Shown here: positions 20,645-28,585 of the stretch, piece by piece
Layout: each line of letters begins with the position of its first letter
Numbering within the stretch: position 1 is the first letter of the stretch
Assembly: GCA_964639255.1 (NCBI GenBank)
Contig: CAZXDP010000003.1
Location: forward strand, 1 to 64,000
DNA from: NZQO01 sp964639255
GTDB taxonomy: Bacteria > Bacteroidota > Bacteroidia > Flavobacteriales > Flavobacteriaceae
Direction: 5' to 3'
DNA: 64,000 nt
Translations under genes and position numbers: made by a program
Notes under the pieces: generated by a model
Databases searched by the model: none
Told to the model about the DNA's origin: nothing
Seen by the model: the letters and a program-made list of their open reading frames with translations, nothing else

Positions 20645-21163
20645 ATGGAAGAAGAAAAAGTCGTGCTCGTAAACGAACGGGATGAAAAAATAGGGCTGAT
20701 GCCAAAACAGGAAGCCCATATTAAAGGTTTATTGCATAGGGCCTTTTCAGTTTTTGTCTTTAATGACAAGAATGAGCTAATGTTGCAGCAGCGTGCGAAG
20801 CATAAATACCATTCCCCTGGCTTGTGGACCAATACCTGCTGTAGCCATCAACGGGATGGTGAAGCTACCTTAGATGCCGGTAAAAGACGTTTACAGGAAG
20901 AGATGGGGTTTACAACTTTGCTAAAGGAAACAACCTCATTTATTTACAAAGCACCATTTGAAAACGGTTTGACCGAACATGAGTATGACCATATTTTGGT
21001 AGGTACTTATAACGGTGAACCAGAGATCAATCCAGACGAGGTGGCCGCTTGGAAATGGATGGAACTAGAGGACGTTAGGGAAGATATTCAAAACAATCCT
21101 GAACAGTACACGGCCTGGTTCAAGATTATATTCGATAAATTCTATAATCATATTGCCATATGA
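20645..21163 (+). CDS. idi: isopentenyl-diphosphate delta-isomerase, type 1
   Basis: This Nudix-fold enzyme converts isopentenyl diphosphate to dimethylallyl diphosphate in isoprenoid synthesis. The active-site cysteine lies in TNTCCSHQRDGE and the catalytic glutamate in LTEHEYDHILVG. The Nudix-like stretch AGKRRLQEEMGF is present. The length of 172 residues is normal for type 1 enzymes. The stop codon overlaps the start of queD in ATGA, so the two genes are translationally coupled. Confidence 0.95.
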   Translation: MEEEKVVLVNERDEKIGLMPKQEAHIKGLLHRAFSVFVFNDKNELMLQQRAKHKYHSPGLWTNTCCSHQRDGEATLDAGKRRLQEEMGFTTLLKETTSFIYKAPFENGLTEHEYDHILVGTYNGEPEINPDEVAAWKWMELEDVREDIQNNPEQYTAWFKIIFDKFYNHIAI

Positions 21164-21573
21164 GCCTCACCGTCTTCAGAAAAGCACATTTTAACGCTGC
21201 GCATCGATTGTTTCGGGAAGACTGGAGCGATGAGAAAAACCGCGAAGTTTTTGGCAAGTGCAGCAATCCGCACTATCACGGCCATAACTACGAGCTGGAA
21301 GTAGGTCTCACCGGGAAGGTCGATCCAGAAACCGGATATCTTATCGATTTAAAGTTGCTTAAGGATATCATTAAGGAAGAGGTAGAAGATCCATTCGACC
21401 ACAAAAACTTGAACCTGCAAGTGCCCGAATTCAAAAAACGGAATCCCACGGTAGAGAACATTGCCATTGTCATCTATGATAAACTGCGAAAACGACTGGA
21501 TGAGAGATATAAAATAACCATTAAACTCTTTGAAACCCCCCGCAATTTTGTGGTGTACACAGGCGAGAAATGA
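21160..21573 (+). CDS. queD: 6-carboxytetrahydropterin synthase / 6-pyruvoyltetrahydropterin synthase family
   Basis: A 137-residue zinc enzyme of the PTPS/QueD family. In bacteria it normally turns dihydroneopterin triphosphate into 6-carboxytetrahydropterin for queuosine-type tRNA modification. The zinc histidines lie in FNAAHRL and HYHGHNYELEV, and the catalytic cysteine in FGKCSNPHYHGH. It overlaps idi by four bases. No other queuosine gene lies in the window, so the choice of QueD over a pterin role rests on family knowledge. Confidence 0.9.
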   Translation: MSLTVFRKAHFNAAHRLFREDWSDEKNREVFGKCSNPHYHGHNYELEVGLTGKVDPETGYLIDLKLLKDIIKEEVEDPFDHKNLNLQVPEFKKRNPTVENIAIVIYDKLRKRLDERYKITIKLFETPRNFVVYTGEK

Positions 21574-21665
21574 GTAGAGCATAGATGAAAGTTTACGAGT
21601 TTGCTCCGAATCTTACCGTACTAAAATCATATGCAGGATAAGTTATTAGGTTTTAACAAACTTCG

Positions 21666-21673
21666 TAGCTTTG
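21666..21673 (+). promoter_or_regulatory. -7 box TAGCTTTG upstream of manA
   Basis: TAGCTTTG matches TAnnTTTG and is followed by an AT-rich leader of about 65 bases before manA. No good TTG is found at -33. Confidence 0.4.
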
Positions 21674-21745
21674 TAACGAATCGAACGCAAAAAAGTACCT
21701 TAGTTAGATACTTGAAATTTATTTTAGAATAATTAAAGAGTTTAT

Positions 21746-22723
21746 TTGAGCCAGTCTTATACATTGTATCCTTTAAAATTTGAGCGCCTCCTAAAGGAAA
21801 AAGTATGGGGCGGATCTAAACTCTCCCAATTTGTGGGAGAGGGGACCAAAGATAATGTGGGGGAAAGCTGGGAGCTTTCAGGTGTAGCGGGAGATCTTTC
21901 AATAGTGAGCAATGGGCCGCTTCAAGGCACATCAATAACATCGCTAATAAGAAACTACAAGACAGCTTTGATGGGTAAAAAAGTCTATGCCCAATTTGGC
22001 GATACTTTTCCGCTGCTGTTCAAGTTTATCGATGCAAAACAGGATCTATCGGTGCAGTTGCATCCGGGCGACCAACTGGCCCGAGATCGGCACGATTCCT
22101 TCGGAAAAACAGAAGTTTGGTACATCGTTGATGCAGAGGACGAGGCAAGGCTTATTTTGGGTTTTAATAGGGACGTAGACGAAGCTACTTATTTGCGATA
22201 CCTTTCAGAAAAGCGATTGCCAGAATTGCTGCATTCAGAAGAGGTGCGTCCGGGGGACAGCTTCTTTATCGCCCCAGGAACGGTTCACGCCATAGGCGGC
22301 GGCATACTCTTGGCTGAAATACAACAAACTTCAGATATCACCTATCGCATCTACGATTGGGACCGACCCGATCTGGATGGAAAAATGCGCGAACTGCATA
22401 CCGATATGGCACTTGCGGCAATAGACTACACGCCCGAAAATCCGCGTTTGTTATATGATGACAAGGAGAATGAACCAGTACCGTTGTGCGATAACAATTA
22501 TTTTACGACAAATAAACTCACCGTTACCAATAGAGTAGAACGTTCGTTTCAAGATATAGATTCTTTTGTAGTGTATATGTGCACAGAGGGCCATGCCGTA
22601 TTGGAGTGGGAGCGAGGGGAAGAAACGATGAAGGCGGGCGATACGGTGCTCATTCCCAGCGATATACCTTTCATCATTTTTAATTCCAATCGTGCTACAT
22701 TTCTAGAGGTTTATATTCCCTAA
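21746..22723 (+). CDS. manA: mannose-6-phosphate isomerase, type I (Bacillus-like)
   Basis: This zinc enzyme interconverts mannose 6-phosphate and fructose 6-phosphate. The metal-binding parts are visible as VQLHPGDQLA, GKTEVWYIVDAED and IAPGTVHAIGGG. The 325-residue length fits the short Bacillus-type enzymes. The start is an unusual TTG; the next in-frame ATG would remove about 75 residues including conserved N-terminal sequence (LYPLKFERLLKEKVWGG), so TTG is the only reasonable start. The product would feed GDP-mannose and surface polysaccharide synthesis. Confidence 0.93.
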   Translation: MSQSYTLYPLKFERLLKEKVWGGSKLSQFVGEGTKDNVGESWELSGVAGDLSIVSNGPLQGTSITSLIRNYKTALMGKKVYAQFGDTFPLLFKFIDAKQDLSVQLHPGDQLARDRHDSFGKTEVWYIVDAEDEARLILGFNRDVDEATYLRYLSEKRLPELLHSEEVRPGDSFFIAPGTVHAIGGGILLAEIQQTSDITYRIYDWDRPDLDGKMRELHTDMALAAIDYTPENPRLLYDDKENEPVPLCDNNYFTTNKLTVTNRVERSFQDIDSFVVYMCTEGHAVLEWERGEETMKAGDTVLIPSDIPFIIFNSNRATFLEVYIP

Positions 22724-22738
22724 TAGAATGCAAAAGAG

Positions 22739-22746
22739 TATTTTTG
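22739..22746 (+). promoter_or_regulatory. -7 box TATTTTTG that sets the start of the next gene
   Basis: TATTTTTG matches TAnnTTTG and lies 17 bases before the ATG at 22764. A longer reading frame opens at 22728, but that start precedes this box and so would not be in the message. Confidence 0.5.
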
Positions 22747-22763
22747 CCGAAAAAAATAACCTT

Positions 22764-23030
22764 ATGGCAAGCGTACGAAATTTAAAGAAAGACATCAATT
22801 ACGTATTGGGAGATATCATCGAAGCAGTGTATATCTGGGAATTGACCCACCCCGAGAAGGATACAAAAGAGGCCGAGGCTATTATAGACGAGGCTATCGT
22901 AGTGTTCGACGAACTTATTGTGAAGGTGAACGATAAAACTGTAGAGAACAAAAAGCAACATTTTACCGCCATCAATCAAGACTTGGAAACCCGCGGAAGA
23001 GATTTAATCGCTAAGATCAACGCGCTATAG
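22764..23030 (+). CDS. small conserved hypothetical protein
   Basis: An 88-residue, mostly helical, charged soluble protein beginning MASVRNLKKDINYVLGD. I remember similar short proteins from other Flavobacteriaceae, but no function. The start at 22764 is preferred over 22728 because of the promoter box between them. Its stop codon lies within CTATAG, a palindrome that also provides the stop of the convergent lipoprotein gene, so the two genes overlap by six bases. Confidence 0.75.
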   Translation: MASVRNLKKDINYVLGDIIEAVYIWELTHPEKDTKEAEAIIDEAIVVFDELIVKVNDKTVENKKQHFTAINQDLETRGRDLIAKINAL

Positions 23031-23738
23031 TTCGCGATCAAGTTGCTCGCGTTCTTCGATAAAGGACTTCAACATACTACCGTATTTGGAGTCCTTTATG
23101 TTTGGGGTAAGGCTATTGTAAACCGTGTCGAGGTATTTAATATTGGCATCGAAAACCTCGCTCAATATTAGGTACGGGGCAATTTCAAGATCCTTGTTCT
23201 GTAAGGCATAATTTACCGTGGCAAGGTATTTTCTCCCTAGTATACCTCGCTGCGACTGTTGTAAGGCAGCTACTAGAGAATCGTTACCGGCTTGCTGGGC
23301 CAAGAGGCTCTGCTCGACGTAGGAAAGATTCTTGTCGCTATAGCGGGCTATAATTTTATTGTATTCCCTCAATTTTTCGTGGTTGGCAGATCCCATTACC
23401 GTTGCATCAGTGGCGAAACCCTTAAGCGTGGTGTTGATCGTGATCTCGCCAGGCTCTGCAAAGAACCCGATGCGCTCGTCCATCAACGTCCCGTTCTCAA
23501 GGCGTAAATATAGATAGTAGATTTCTGGGCTAGGTACTGACTCCTCAAATTGGAAAGTAGGATTGCCGTCTATAACCGCCGAATCGATTGAGACCAGAAT
23601 GGAATCGTCGAATTTTTGAAGAATCACAGTGCCCTTACGAAGACCCTTAATCTGCCCAGAGAGAAGCATATCATTTTCAGAATTGGAGCAACTTCCAAAC
23701 AGCAGGACAAGGCAAAAAAAGGCAATACAGTACTTCAT
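23025..23738 (-). CDS. DUF4369-type lipoprotein
   Basis: A 237-residue lipoprotein. The signal sequence MKYCIAFFCLVLLFGSC has a lipobox ending at Cys17. The body resembles the DUF4369 domain found at the N-terminus of many Bacteroidetes thioredoxin-like lipoproteins (LSGQIKGLRKGTVILQKFDD), but no thioredoxin CxxC motif follows. A longer open frame to 23822 exists; I rejected it because the lipoprotein signal would then lie inside the protein, and because a near-consensus box (CATCTTTG on the minus strand, about 23759-23768) lies in that extension. Function unknown. Confidence 0.85.
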   Translation of the reverse strand: MKYCIAFFCLVLLFGSCSNSENDMLLSGQIKGLRKGTVILQKFDDSILVSIDSAVIDGNPTFQFEESVPSPEIYYLYLRLENGTLMDERIGFFAEPGEITINTTLKGFATDATVMGSANHEKLREYNKIIARYSDKNLSYVEQSLLAQQAGNDSLVAALQQSQRGILGRKYLATVNYALQNKDLEIAPYLILSEVFDANIKYLDTVYNSLTPNIKDSKYGSMLKSFIEEREQLDREL

Positions 23739-23785
23739 ATCATTTCGAATTAAACGCGGCAAAGATGCAATTTTTTTCTGAAATT

Positions 23786-25123
23786 CTAGGAAATGGCAGC
23801 TAGTTGCATCAATACGGTACAAAGTATGGCCGCTACGGTTCCTATGGCGTACCCAAACACGGCTAGCAGCACTCCAACGGTTGCCAATGAAGGGTGGAAG
23901 GCCGATGCTACAATTGGAGCTGAGGCTGCTCCGCCTACATTAGCCTGACTGCCTACCGCTAGGAAAAAATAGGGCGCCTTAATAAGTTTGGCCACCAATA
24001 TCAATAATCCGGCATGGATAATCATCCAGACAATTCCTATAAAAATGAGACCGAAGTTATCGAAAATTAGGGTGAGGTCCATTTTCATTCCAATACTTGC
24101 CACCAGAATATAGATAAAGACACTGCCAATCTTGCTCGCTCCAGCCCCTTCGTAGCTTCGAAGTTTGGTAAAGGATAGCAATACGCCAATGATGGTGGTT
24201 AGGGTTATCATCCAGAAAAAACTTGAGTTTAAAAAGGTAAACACATTTCGTGTAATGCCCCTGGGCAAGCCGCTTACGAAATCTTCAAAAAAACTGCTCA
24301 AATAACCCGCGCCGAAATGAGCCGCGCTAACGGTTCCGAAGGCGATAGCCCCCAAGATCATAAGGTCAGTCAACGTTGGATTTCTATCTACCGTTTTGGC
24401 ATATTCAGAAACCTTGTGCTTTAGCGCTTCAATGGCCGAGGTGTCTGCCTGTAGCCATTTATCTATGCGAGTGGCCTTGCCGATTCCTATCAATATAACT
24501 GCCATCCAAAGGTTGGCAACGACTATATCAACGAACACCATACCGCCGTACAGCGCTTGGTTATAGCCGTAAATTTCCAACATCGCCGTTTGGTTGGCGC
24601 CACCGCCAATCCAACTTCCCGCAAGGGTTGAGAGGCCTCGCCAAACGGCATCGGCCCCCTCGCCACCAACGGTTTCAGGAGAAATAGTTCCAATAAGCAA
24701 GACGGCAATAGGGCCGCCTAAAACAATTCCCAAGGTACCCGTAAAGAACATAATCAATGCTTTTGGGCCCAAATTAAAGACTCCCTTTAAATCGATGCTC
24801 AAAGTCATAAGGACCAAGGCGGCAGGAAGCAAGTATCTACTGGACATATAATATAGGCTCGAACTGCTTTCTGTTATATCACCGGTCTCTGTAACTGTGG
24901 TCCATTCTGGGGCAATTATACCGAAAGTGGTTAACAGCGCAGGAAGGAAGTATGCCATAAATAGGGCAGGAACCACGGCGTAGAATTTGCTCCAAAATCC
25001 TTCTTCCTTAGAAGAGGTATAAAAAATGAAACCCAGCATGAGCATTAACAGCCCAAACACAATGGTGTCATCTGTAAACAGTGGGGTGGTATCTAATATG
25101 GCATCAGTTGTACTTTCCTGCAT
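23786..25123 (-). CDS. DUF819 family integral membrane protein
   Basis: A 445-residue protein with about a dozen hydrophobic segments, of the DUF819 family. Recognisable features are the glycine-rich SWIGGGANQTAMLEIYG and, near the C-terminus, AVGSQANVGGAASAPIVASAF. The repeated small-residue motifs suggest an inverted-repeat transporter fold. DUF819 proteins are thought to be transporters, but the substrate is not known. It lies 72 bases after the hydrolase gene on the same strand. Confidence 0.9.
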   Translation of the reverse strand: MQESTTDAILDTTPLFTDDTIVFGLLMLMLGFIFYTSSKEEGFWSKFYAVVPALFMAYFLPALLTTFGIIAPEWTTVTETGDITESSSSLYYMSSRYLLPAALVLMTLSIDLKGVFNLGPKALIMFFTGTLGIVLGGPIAVLLIGTISPETVGGEGADAVWRGLSTLAGSWIGGGANQTAMLEIYGYNQALYGGMVFVDIVVANLWMAVILIGIGKATRIDKWLQADTSAIEALKHKVSEYAKTVDRNPTLTDLMILGAIAFGTVSAAHFGAGYLSSFFEDFVSGLPRGITRNVFTFLNSSFFWMITLTTIIGVLLSFTKLRSYEGAGASKIGSVFIYILVASIGMKMDLTLIFDNFGLIFIGIVWMIIHAGLLILVAKLIKAPYFFLAVGSQANVGGAASAPIVASAFHPSLATVGVLLAVFGYAIGTVAAILCTVLMQLAAIS

Positions 25124-25195
25124 CGCTAAATTGTTTATGGCGCAAAATACAATTTTTTATGAAAGCAATAGCAGTAGTTTTTCTTCTGAAATCCG

Positions 25196-26125
25196 CTAAT
25201 GACTCGCGATGAATCGGGTTATGGTTTCTATAAGTTCGTCCATTACCGGAAGCTTGGGGTCGTTGTACGATTTGCTGTTTTCCAAATCGTTTCCAGTAAT
25301 TTCCTTGAGGACATGGTTCATATTTTCAATAATGACGAAGGTCGCACCCGGTTTCGCCCTTTGTAGTGCTTCGGCCTCGCTAATTTGCACCTGTAGGTCC
25401 TTGGAACCGTTAATTATGAGTACAGGCACTTTTAATTTGGCGATTTCAACTTGGGGGTTGTATCGCATCCAGCTAAAGATAAACGGTTGAATCTCTGGTC
25501 GGAAAATAGATGCTAGTCCCTCACTATAATTCTGGGCCACGCCGTTTACCCGTAGGTCATCGAACGATTGCCTCGCGTTATCGGTCAGCCCCGGAGCTTG
25601 TTTGGCCAGCTGGTCTACAATTACATCATCTATTTCCTGTCCGGCCCCGGCAACGCTAATGAATCCGTCCGCCCGGTCGCGCGCAGCGATCATTCCCACC
25701 AATGATCCTTGGCTGTGACCCAGTACGTAGCATTTGCCAAATCGATCGTCACTTTTCAGTTTATCCACCACCTGTATGGCATCGTCAATAAAATCATCGA
25801 ACCGAATACCCTTTTCGTCAATCTGGCCCATTCGAACCATTTTAACAATTCGCTTGTCATACCGAAAGGTGGCAATGCCGTTTTCATTTAGGCTTTGGGC
25901 CAGTAGTTTTAACGAGTTGTTCTTCATCATATTCTGGTTGCCATCACGATCGGTAGGGCCAGACCCAGCAATAATGATGACTAAAGGCGGTTTGGGCATT
26001 TCTTCGGGAATCGATAGCGTGCCTTCTATCCACGGGGTGATGGTAACAGTTTTATGCTGTATTTCTGTTTGGGCGACGATGGTAGTGCAGGCGAATAGAA
26101 CGAAGGCTGCGGCAATCCATTTCAT
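25196..26125 (-). CDS. secreted alpha/beta hydrolase
   Basis: A 309-residue alpha/beta hydrolase with an N-terminal signal peptide (MKWIAAAFVLFACTTIVAQ). The nucleophile serine is in GHSQGSLVG, the acid is probably the aspartate in INGSKDLQV and the base the histidine in NMNHVLK. An oxyanion-type loop IIAGSGPTDRDGNQN is present. It resembles the serine aminopeptidase S33 / dienelactone hydrolase group that acts in the periplasm. The substrate is not predictable. Transcription diverges from the S1/P1 nuclease gene. Confidence 0.9.
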   Translation of the reverse strand: MKWIAAAFVLFACTTIVAQTEIQHKTVTITPWIEGTLSIPEEMPKPPLVIIIAGSGPTDRDGNQNMMKNNSLKLLAQSLNENGIATFRYDKRIVKMVRMGQIDEKGIRFDDFIDDAIQVVDKLKSDDRFGKCYVLGHSQGSLVGMIAARDRADGFISVAGAGQEIDDVIVDQLAKQAPGLTDNARQSFDDLRVNGVAQNYSEGLASIFRPEIQPFIFSWMRYNPQVEIAKLKVPVLIINGSKDLQVQISEAEALQRAKPGATFVIIENMNHVLKEITGNDLENSKSYNDPKLPVMDELIETITRFIASH

Positions 26126-26211
26126 AATTTTCTGTTTTATAGTAGCTATGCTTAAAGGTACTAAGATTTACGGTAATGCTTGGTGTTATTCGGTTCGTTT
26201 GAGGAGTGATG

Positions 26212-26245
26212 TTTGTCACGCTTCCGGCAAGGTTTGGTATCTTTG
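26212..26245 (+). promoter_or_regulatory. promoter of the S1/P1 nuclease gene
   Basis: TTTG at 26212-26215, a 22-base spacer and TATCTTTG at 26238-26245 match the flavobacterial consensus TTG-N17-23-TAnnTTTG in full. It lies 17 bases before the ATG at 26263 and shows that an earlier in-frame ATG at 26206 is not used. Confidence 0.75.
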
Positions 26246-26262
26246 CAAAAAAACTTGTCGAA

Positions 26263-27039
26263 ATGCGAAACGCGATTTTCTTTCTCATAGTAACGTTCTC
26301 TCTAAGCATGACCGCCACCGCCGACGATTGGGGGCGAAACGGGCATCGCGCAACGGGTAAAATTGCTGAAGGATATTTAACCAAAAAAGCACGGAAAGCC
26401 ATAGATAAATTGCTCGACGGACAATCGCTGGCGTTGGTTTCTACCTATGCAGACGAAATTAAAAGTGATTCCAGCTACCGAAAGTACGGTCCCTGGCACT
26501 ACGCAAATTTTCCTTTCGATAAAACCTACGAAGGCCACGAAAAAAGCGATGCCGGCGATATCATCGTAGCAATCGAAACATGCATCTCAATATTAAAAGA
26601 CGAGGCGGCCAGTAAGGAGGATAAGGTTTTCTATCTTAAAATGCTTGTACATTTAATGGGCGATTTACATCAACCGCTGCACATTGGTATAGCCGATGAC
26701 AAAGGCGGTAACGATTTTCAGGTTCGCTGGTTTGGCGAAGGCACGAATTTGCATACGGTTTGGGACAGTAAGATGATAGATGAATATGAAATGTCCTACA
26801 CCGAGCTAGCCTCGAATGCCACGGTTCTTTCTGCCGAAGAACTGAAGCAGCTACAGGGCGGATCGCTGATGGATTGGATATATGAGAGTAGGGCACTTTG
26901 CAAGGATATTTACGCTAACACCCAAGTGGGCGAAAAACTGTGGTATCCTTATATGTACCGTTATATGGATGTATTAAGAGGGCAACTTCAAAAGGCGGGT
27001 ATTCGCTTAGCAGTGGTGCTAAATGAAATATTTGGTTAA
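26263..27039 (+). CDS. S1/P1 family zinc nuclease
   Basis: A 258-residue secreted nuclease related to fungal P1 and S1 nucleases, which cleave single-stranded nucleic acids with three zinc ions. After a signal peptide the mature protein starts near DDWGRNGHRATGKIAEGYL; in the family the N-terminal tryptophan and this histidine bind zinc. Other metal ligands appear in MGDLHQPLHIG and NLHTVWDS, with GGNDFQVRWFG between them. The start at 26263 is set by the promoter upstream. Its stop codon directly abuts the stop of the convergent DUF2805 gene. It could scavenge phosphate or nucleosides from DNA; that is inference. Confidence 0.94.
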   Translation: MRNAIFFLIVTFSLSMTATADDWGRNGHRATGKIAEGYLTKKARKAIDKLLDGQSLALVSTYADEIKSDSSYRKYGPWHYANFPFDKTYEGHEKSDAGDIIVAIETCISILKDEAASKEDKVFYLKMLVHLMGDLHQPLHIGIADDKGGNDFQVRWFGEGTNLHTVWDSKMIDEYEMSYTELASNATVLSAEELKQLQGGSLMDWIYESRALCKDIYANTQVGEKLWYPYMYRYMDVLRGQLQKAGIRLAVVLNEIFG

Positions 27040-27324
27040 CTATCGTTTCGCGATCTTATTTCCGGTGATATGTTTTTGCCTACTGCTCTTGAACGTATCG
27101 GTTTGAGGATCTCGCAACTTCGCATGCTTGGTTTTTCTGCCTTGAACGCGCTCGCGCCACATTCGAAAACTAGAAGGTTTCAATTGCCGCCGCATGATAG
27201 AAATAACAGCTTCCTCGTTTAGATTGAACTGGTAGGCAATCGCTTCAAAAGGGGTGCGATCTTCCCAAGCCATTTCGATGATACGGTCCAGTTCTCTTTC
27301 GGTAAATTGTTTTTCTTCGTCCAT
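27040..27324 (-). CDS. TIGR03643 (DUF2805) family protein
   Basis: A 94-residue basic protein of the TIGR03643/DUF2805 family. The first 60 residues look like a helix-turn-helix unit: LDRIIEMAWEDRTPFEAIAY followed by FNLNEEAVISIMRRQLKP. The C-terminal tail is rich in lysine and arginine. It is the last gene of a minus-strand operon and lies nine bases after alkB. A nucleic-acid-binding role is plausible but unproven. Confidence 0.85.
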   Translation of the reverse strand: MDEEKQFTERELDRIIEMAWEDRTPFEAIAYQFNLNEEAVISIMRRQLKPSSFRMWRERVQGRKTKHAKLRDPQTDTFKSSRQKHITGNKIAKR

Positions 27325-27333
27325 AACAAAAAT

Positions 27334-27951
27334 TTAGTTTTCTCGTATTAGTTTCCTAAATGTTAGATTAATCCTCGGGGCAACAGTCTTGTTTGTCTTG
27401 GGGAGTTGGTGTTTGTAATTTATTTGAGTGCCGGGTCCCATCACCAACAAGCTTCCGTGTTGCAATAGTATTCGTTGCGTGAAGGCTGCATCTTTTTTAT
27501 GTTTAAGATAGAACATCCGGTCCCCACCCAAGCTCAGTGAGGCAATTACGGGATCATCGCCCAGTTCCCTTTCATCATCGCTATGCCAGCCGTTGCTGTC
27601 GTTCCCATCTCGATATAGGTTAAGCAATACCGTTGTAAAGCGGGTATTGGCTGTGGCCTCTACGGCTTCTTTTATTTCAAGAAGTAGCGGGGTAAACGGG
27701 TGGGGAACCATAGTGATGCCAGAGTAGGAATAGCTCCTATTTGCTTCGCCGTAGAGTGCAGTTTTTCTGGGCTGAAGATAGGTTTTTCCAAATACGGTTA
27801 TGGTGTCTTCACGCCAATCGGTTTGTTGCATCAACGTGTCGAAGTAGTTGTGGCCGAGGGATTTTCCATAGAATTGGGGATAGTATTCCACTTGGGCCTG
27901 TGGCAGGTTTAGTGTAATTTTCTTTTCTGAAAATAGGTTCACATTACACAT
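27334..27951 (-). CDS. AlkB family 2-oxoglutarate/Fe(II) dioxygenase
   Basis: A 205-residue AlkB-type enzyme that repairs alkylated bases by oxidative demethylation. The iron ligands are the His and Asp of GWHSDDERELG and the His of NYKHQLPKT; the 2-oxoglutarate-binding arginines are in APRINLTFRKL. The nucleotide-recognition stretch YSYSGITMVPHPF is also typical. It overlaps the DoxX-like gene by eight bases and lies in an operon with a lipoprotein, DoxX and DUF2805. Confidence 0.94.
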   Translation of the reverse strand: MCNVNLFSEKKITLNLPQAQVEYYPQFYGKSLGHNYFDTLMQQTDWREDTITVFGKTYLQPRKTALYGEANRSYSYSGITMVPHPFTPLLLEIKEAVEATANTRFTTVLLNLYRDGNDSNGWHSDDERELGDDPVIASLSLGGDRMFYLKHKKDAAFTQRILLQHGSLLVMGPGTQINYKHQLPKTNKTVAPRINLTFRKLIREN

Positions 27952-28294
27952 ATTGATACGCCCAATACATTAACCCGAATTGAAGGGGTATTCGGGCCCC
28001 CAAGAGCCATTTGGGTAATTTTAACGAGGCCTTCTCATTTTGTAGCATATAAATATGTACGGTAAGGAAAACCGTCAGCATCGCTATAATGGCCCACGCA
28101 GCAAACGTTTGGGTATCTTTGTTCATAACTAAAAAGCCCAATATCATTTCGGCAATACCACTTAACAGAACCATTACTTTTTGAGCGGGAACGTATGGCG
28201 GCATAATACGTTCATACAGTTTTGGTTTCCTAAAATGATTCATACCTGCCAAAACGTACAGTATGCCCATTATGTATTGGTGCCAAGGCAGCAT
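27944..28294 (-). CDS. DoxX-like small membrane protein
   Basis: A 116-residue protein with four predicted membrane helices, of the DoxX-like family (YVLAGMNHFRKPKLYERIMP, then LSGIAEMILGFLV). It overlaps the lipoprotein gene by one base in a TAATG arrangement and alkB by eight bases, so all are translated from one message. Some DoxX proteins are linked to oxidative stress or quinone redox reactions; none of that can be read from this sequence. Confidence 0.85.
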   Translation of the reverse strand: MLPWHQYIMGILYVLAGMNHFRKPKLYERIMPPYVPAQKVMVLLSGIAEMILGFLVMNKDTQTFAAWAIIAMLTVFLTVHIYMLQNEKASLKLPKWLLGARIPLQFGLMYWAYQYV

Positions 28295-28488
28295 TATATG
28301 GAGTCTTTTAAAATAGGGTTAGTTTTTGGGTCATTTTCCTTCAATACTGAATCCAATGAAGGGGCTCCATCGCCTATGCCATTATCTTGTTCAACGGGCA
28401 TCATTGGTTCCTTGTTTTCCTGTTTTTTTTCGGTACAGGCCATCGCCAAGAAAAGTAGTAGTAGTAAAAACGTAGCGGTGTTCGTCAT
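28294..28488 (-). CDS. small lipoprotein, first gene of the alkB operon
   Basis: A 64-residue lipoprotein. The signal MTNTATFLLLLLFLAMAC ends in a lipobox, and the short mature part is acidic and disordered-looking (EPMMPVEQDNGIGDGAPSLD). A TATTTTTG promoter box lies about 19 bases before the ATG. It is coupled to the DoxX-like gene by a TAATG overlap. No family recognised. Confidence 0.75.
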   Translation of the reverse strand: MTNTATFLLLLLFLAMACTEKKQENKEPMMPVEQDNGIGDGAPSLDSVLKENDPKTNPILKDSI

Positions 28489-28506
28489 AAAGGGTTATTT
28501 TCTTTT

Positions 28507-28514
28507 CAAAAATA
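28507..28514 (-). promoter_or_regulatory. -7 box TATTTTTG of the alkB operon
   Basis: On the minus strand TATTTTTG matches TAnnTTTG and lies at the usual distance before the lipoprotein start. The terminator of the preceding gene occupies the -33 region, so the -33 element is not evident. Confidence 0.5.
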
Positions 28515-28526
28515 CAACATATTGAA

Positions 28527-28560
28527 TAAAAAACCCCCGCTGCATTGCAGCGGGGGTTTT
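28527..28560 (-). terminator. terminator of the HYR-domain T9SS gene
   Basis: A strong hairpin CCCCCGCTGCA with its complement and a one-base loop. On the minus strand it is followed by TTTTTT, 26 bases after the stop of the large T9SS gene. The plus-strand side also ends in TTTT. Confidence 0.92.
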
Positions 28561-28585
28561 GGTTGGTTACCTATTAAAGCTTAGG

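Noticed and set aside
26206..26262. An earlier start for the S1/P1 nuclease
   Set aside because: A full consensus promoter lies inside this stretch, and the signal peptide begins at 26263.
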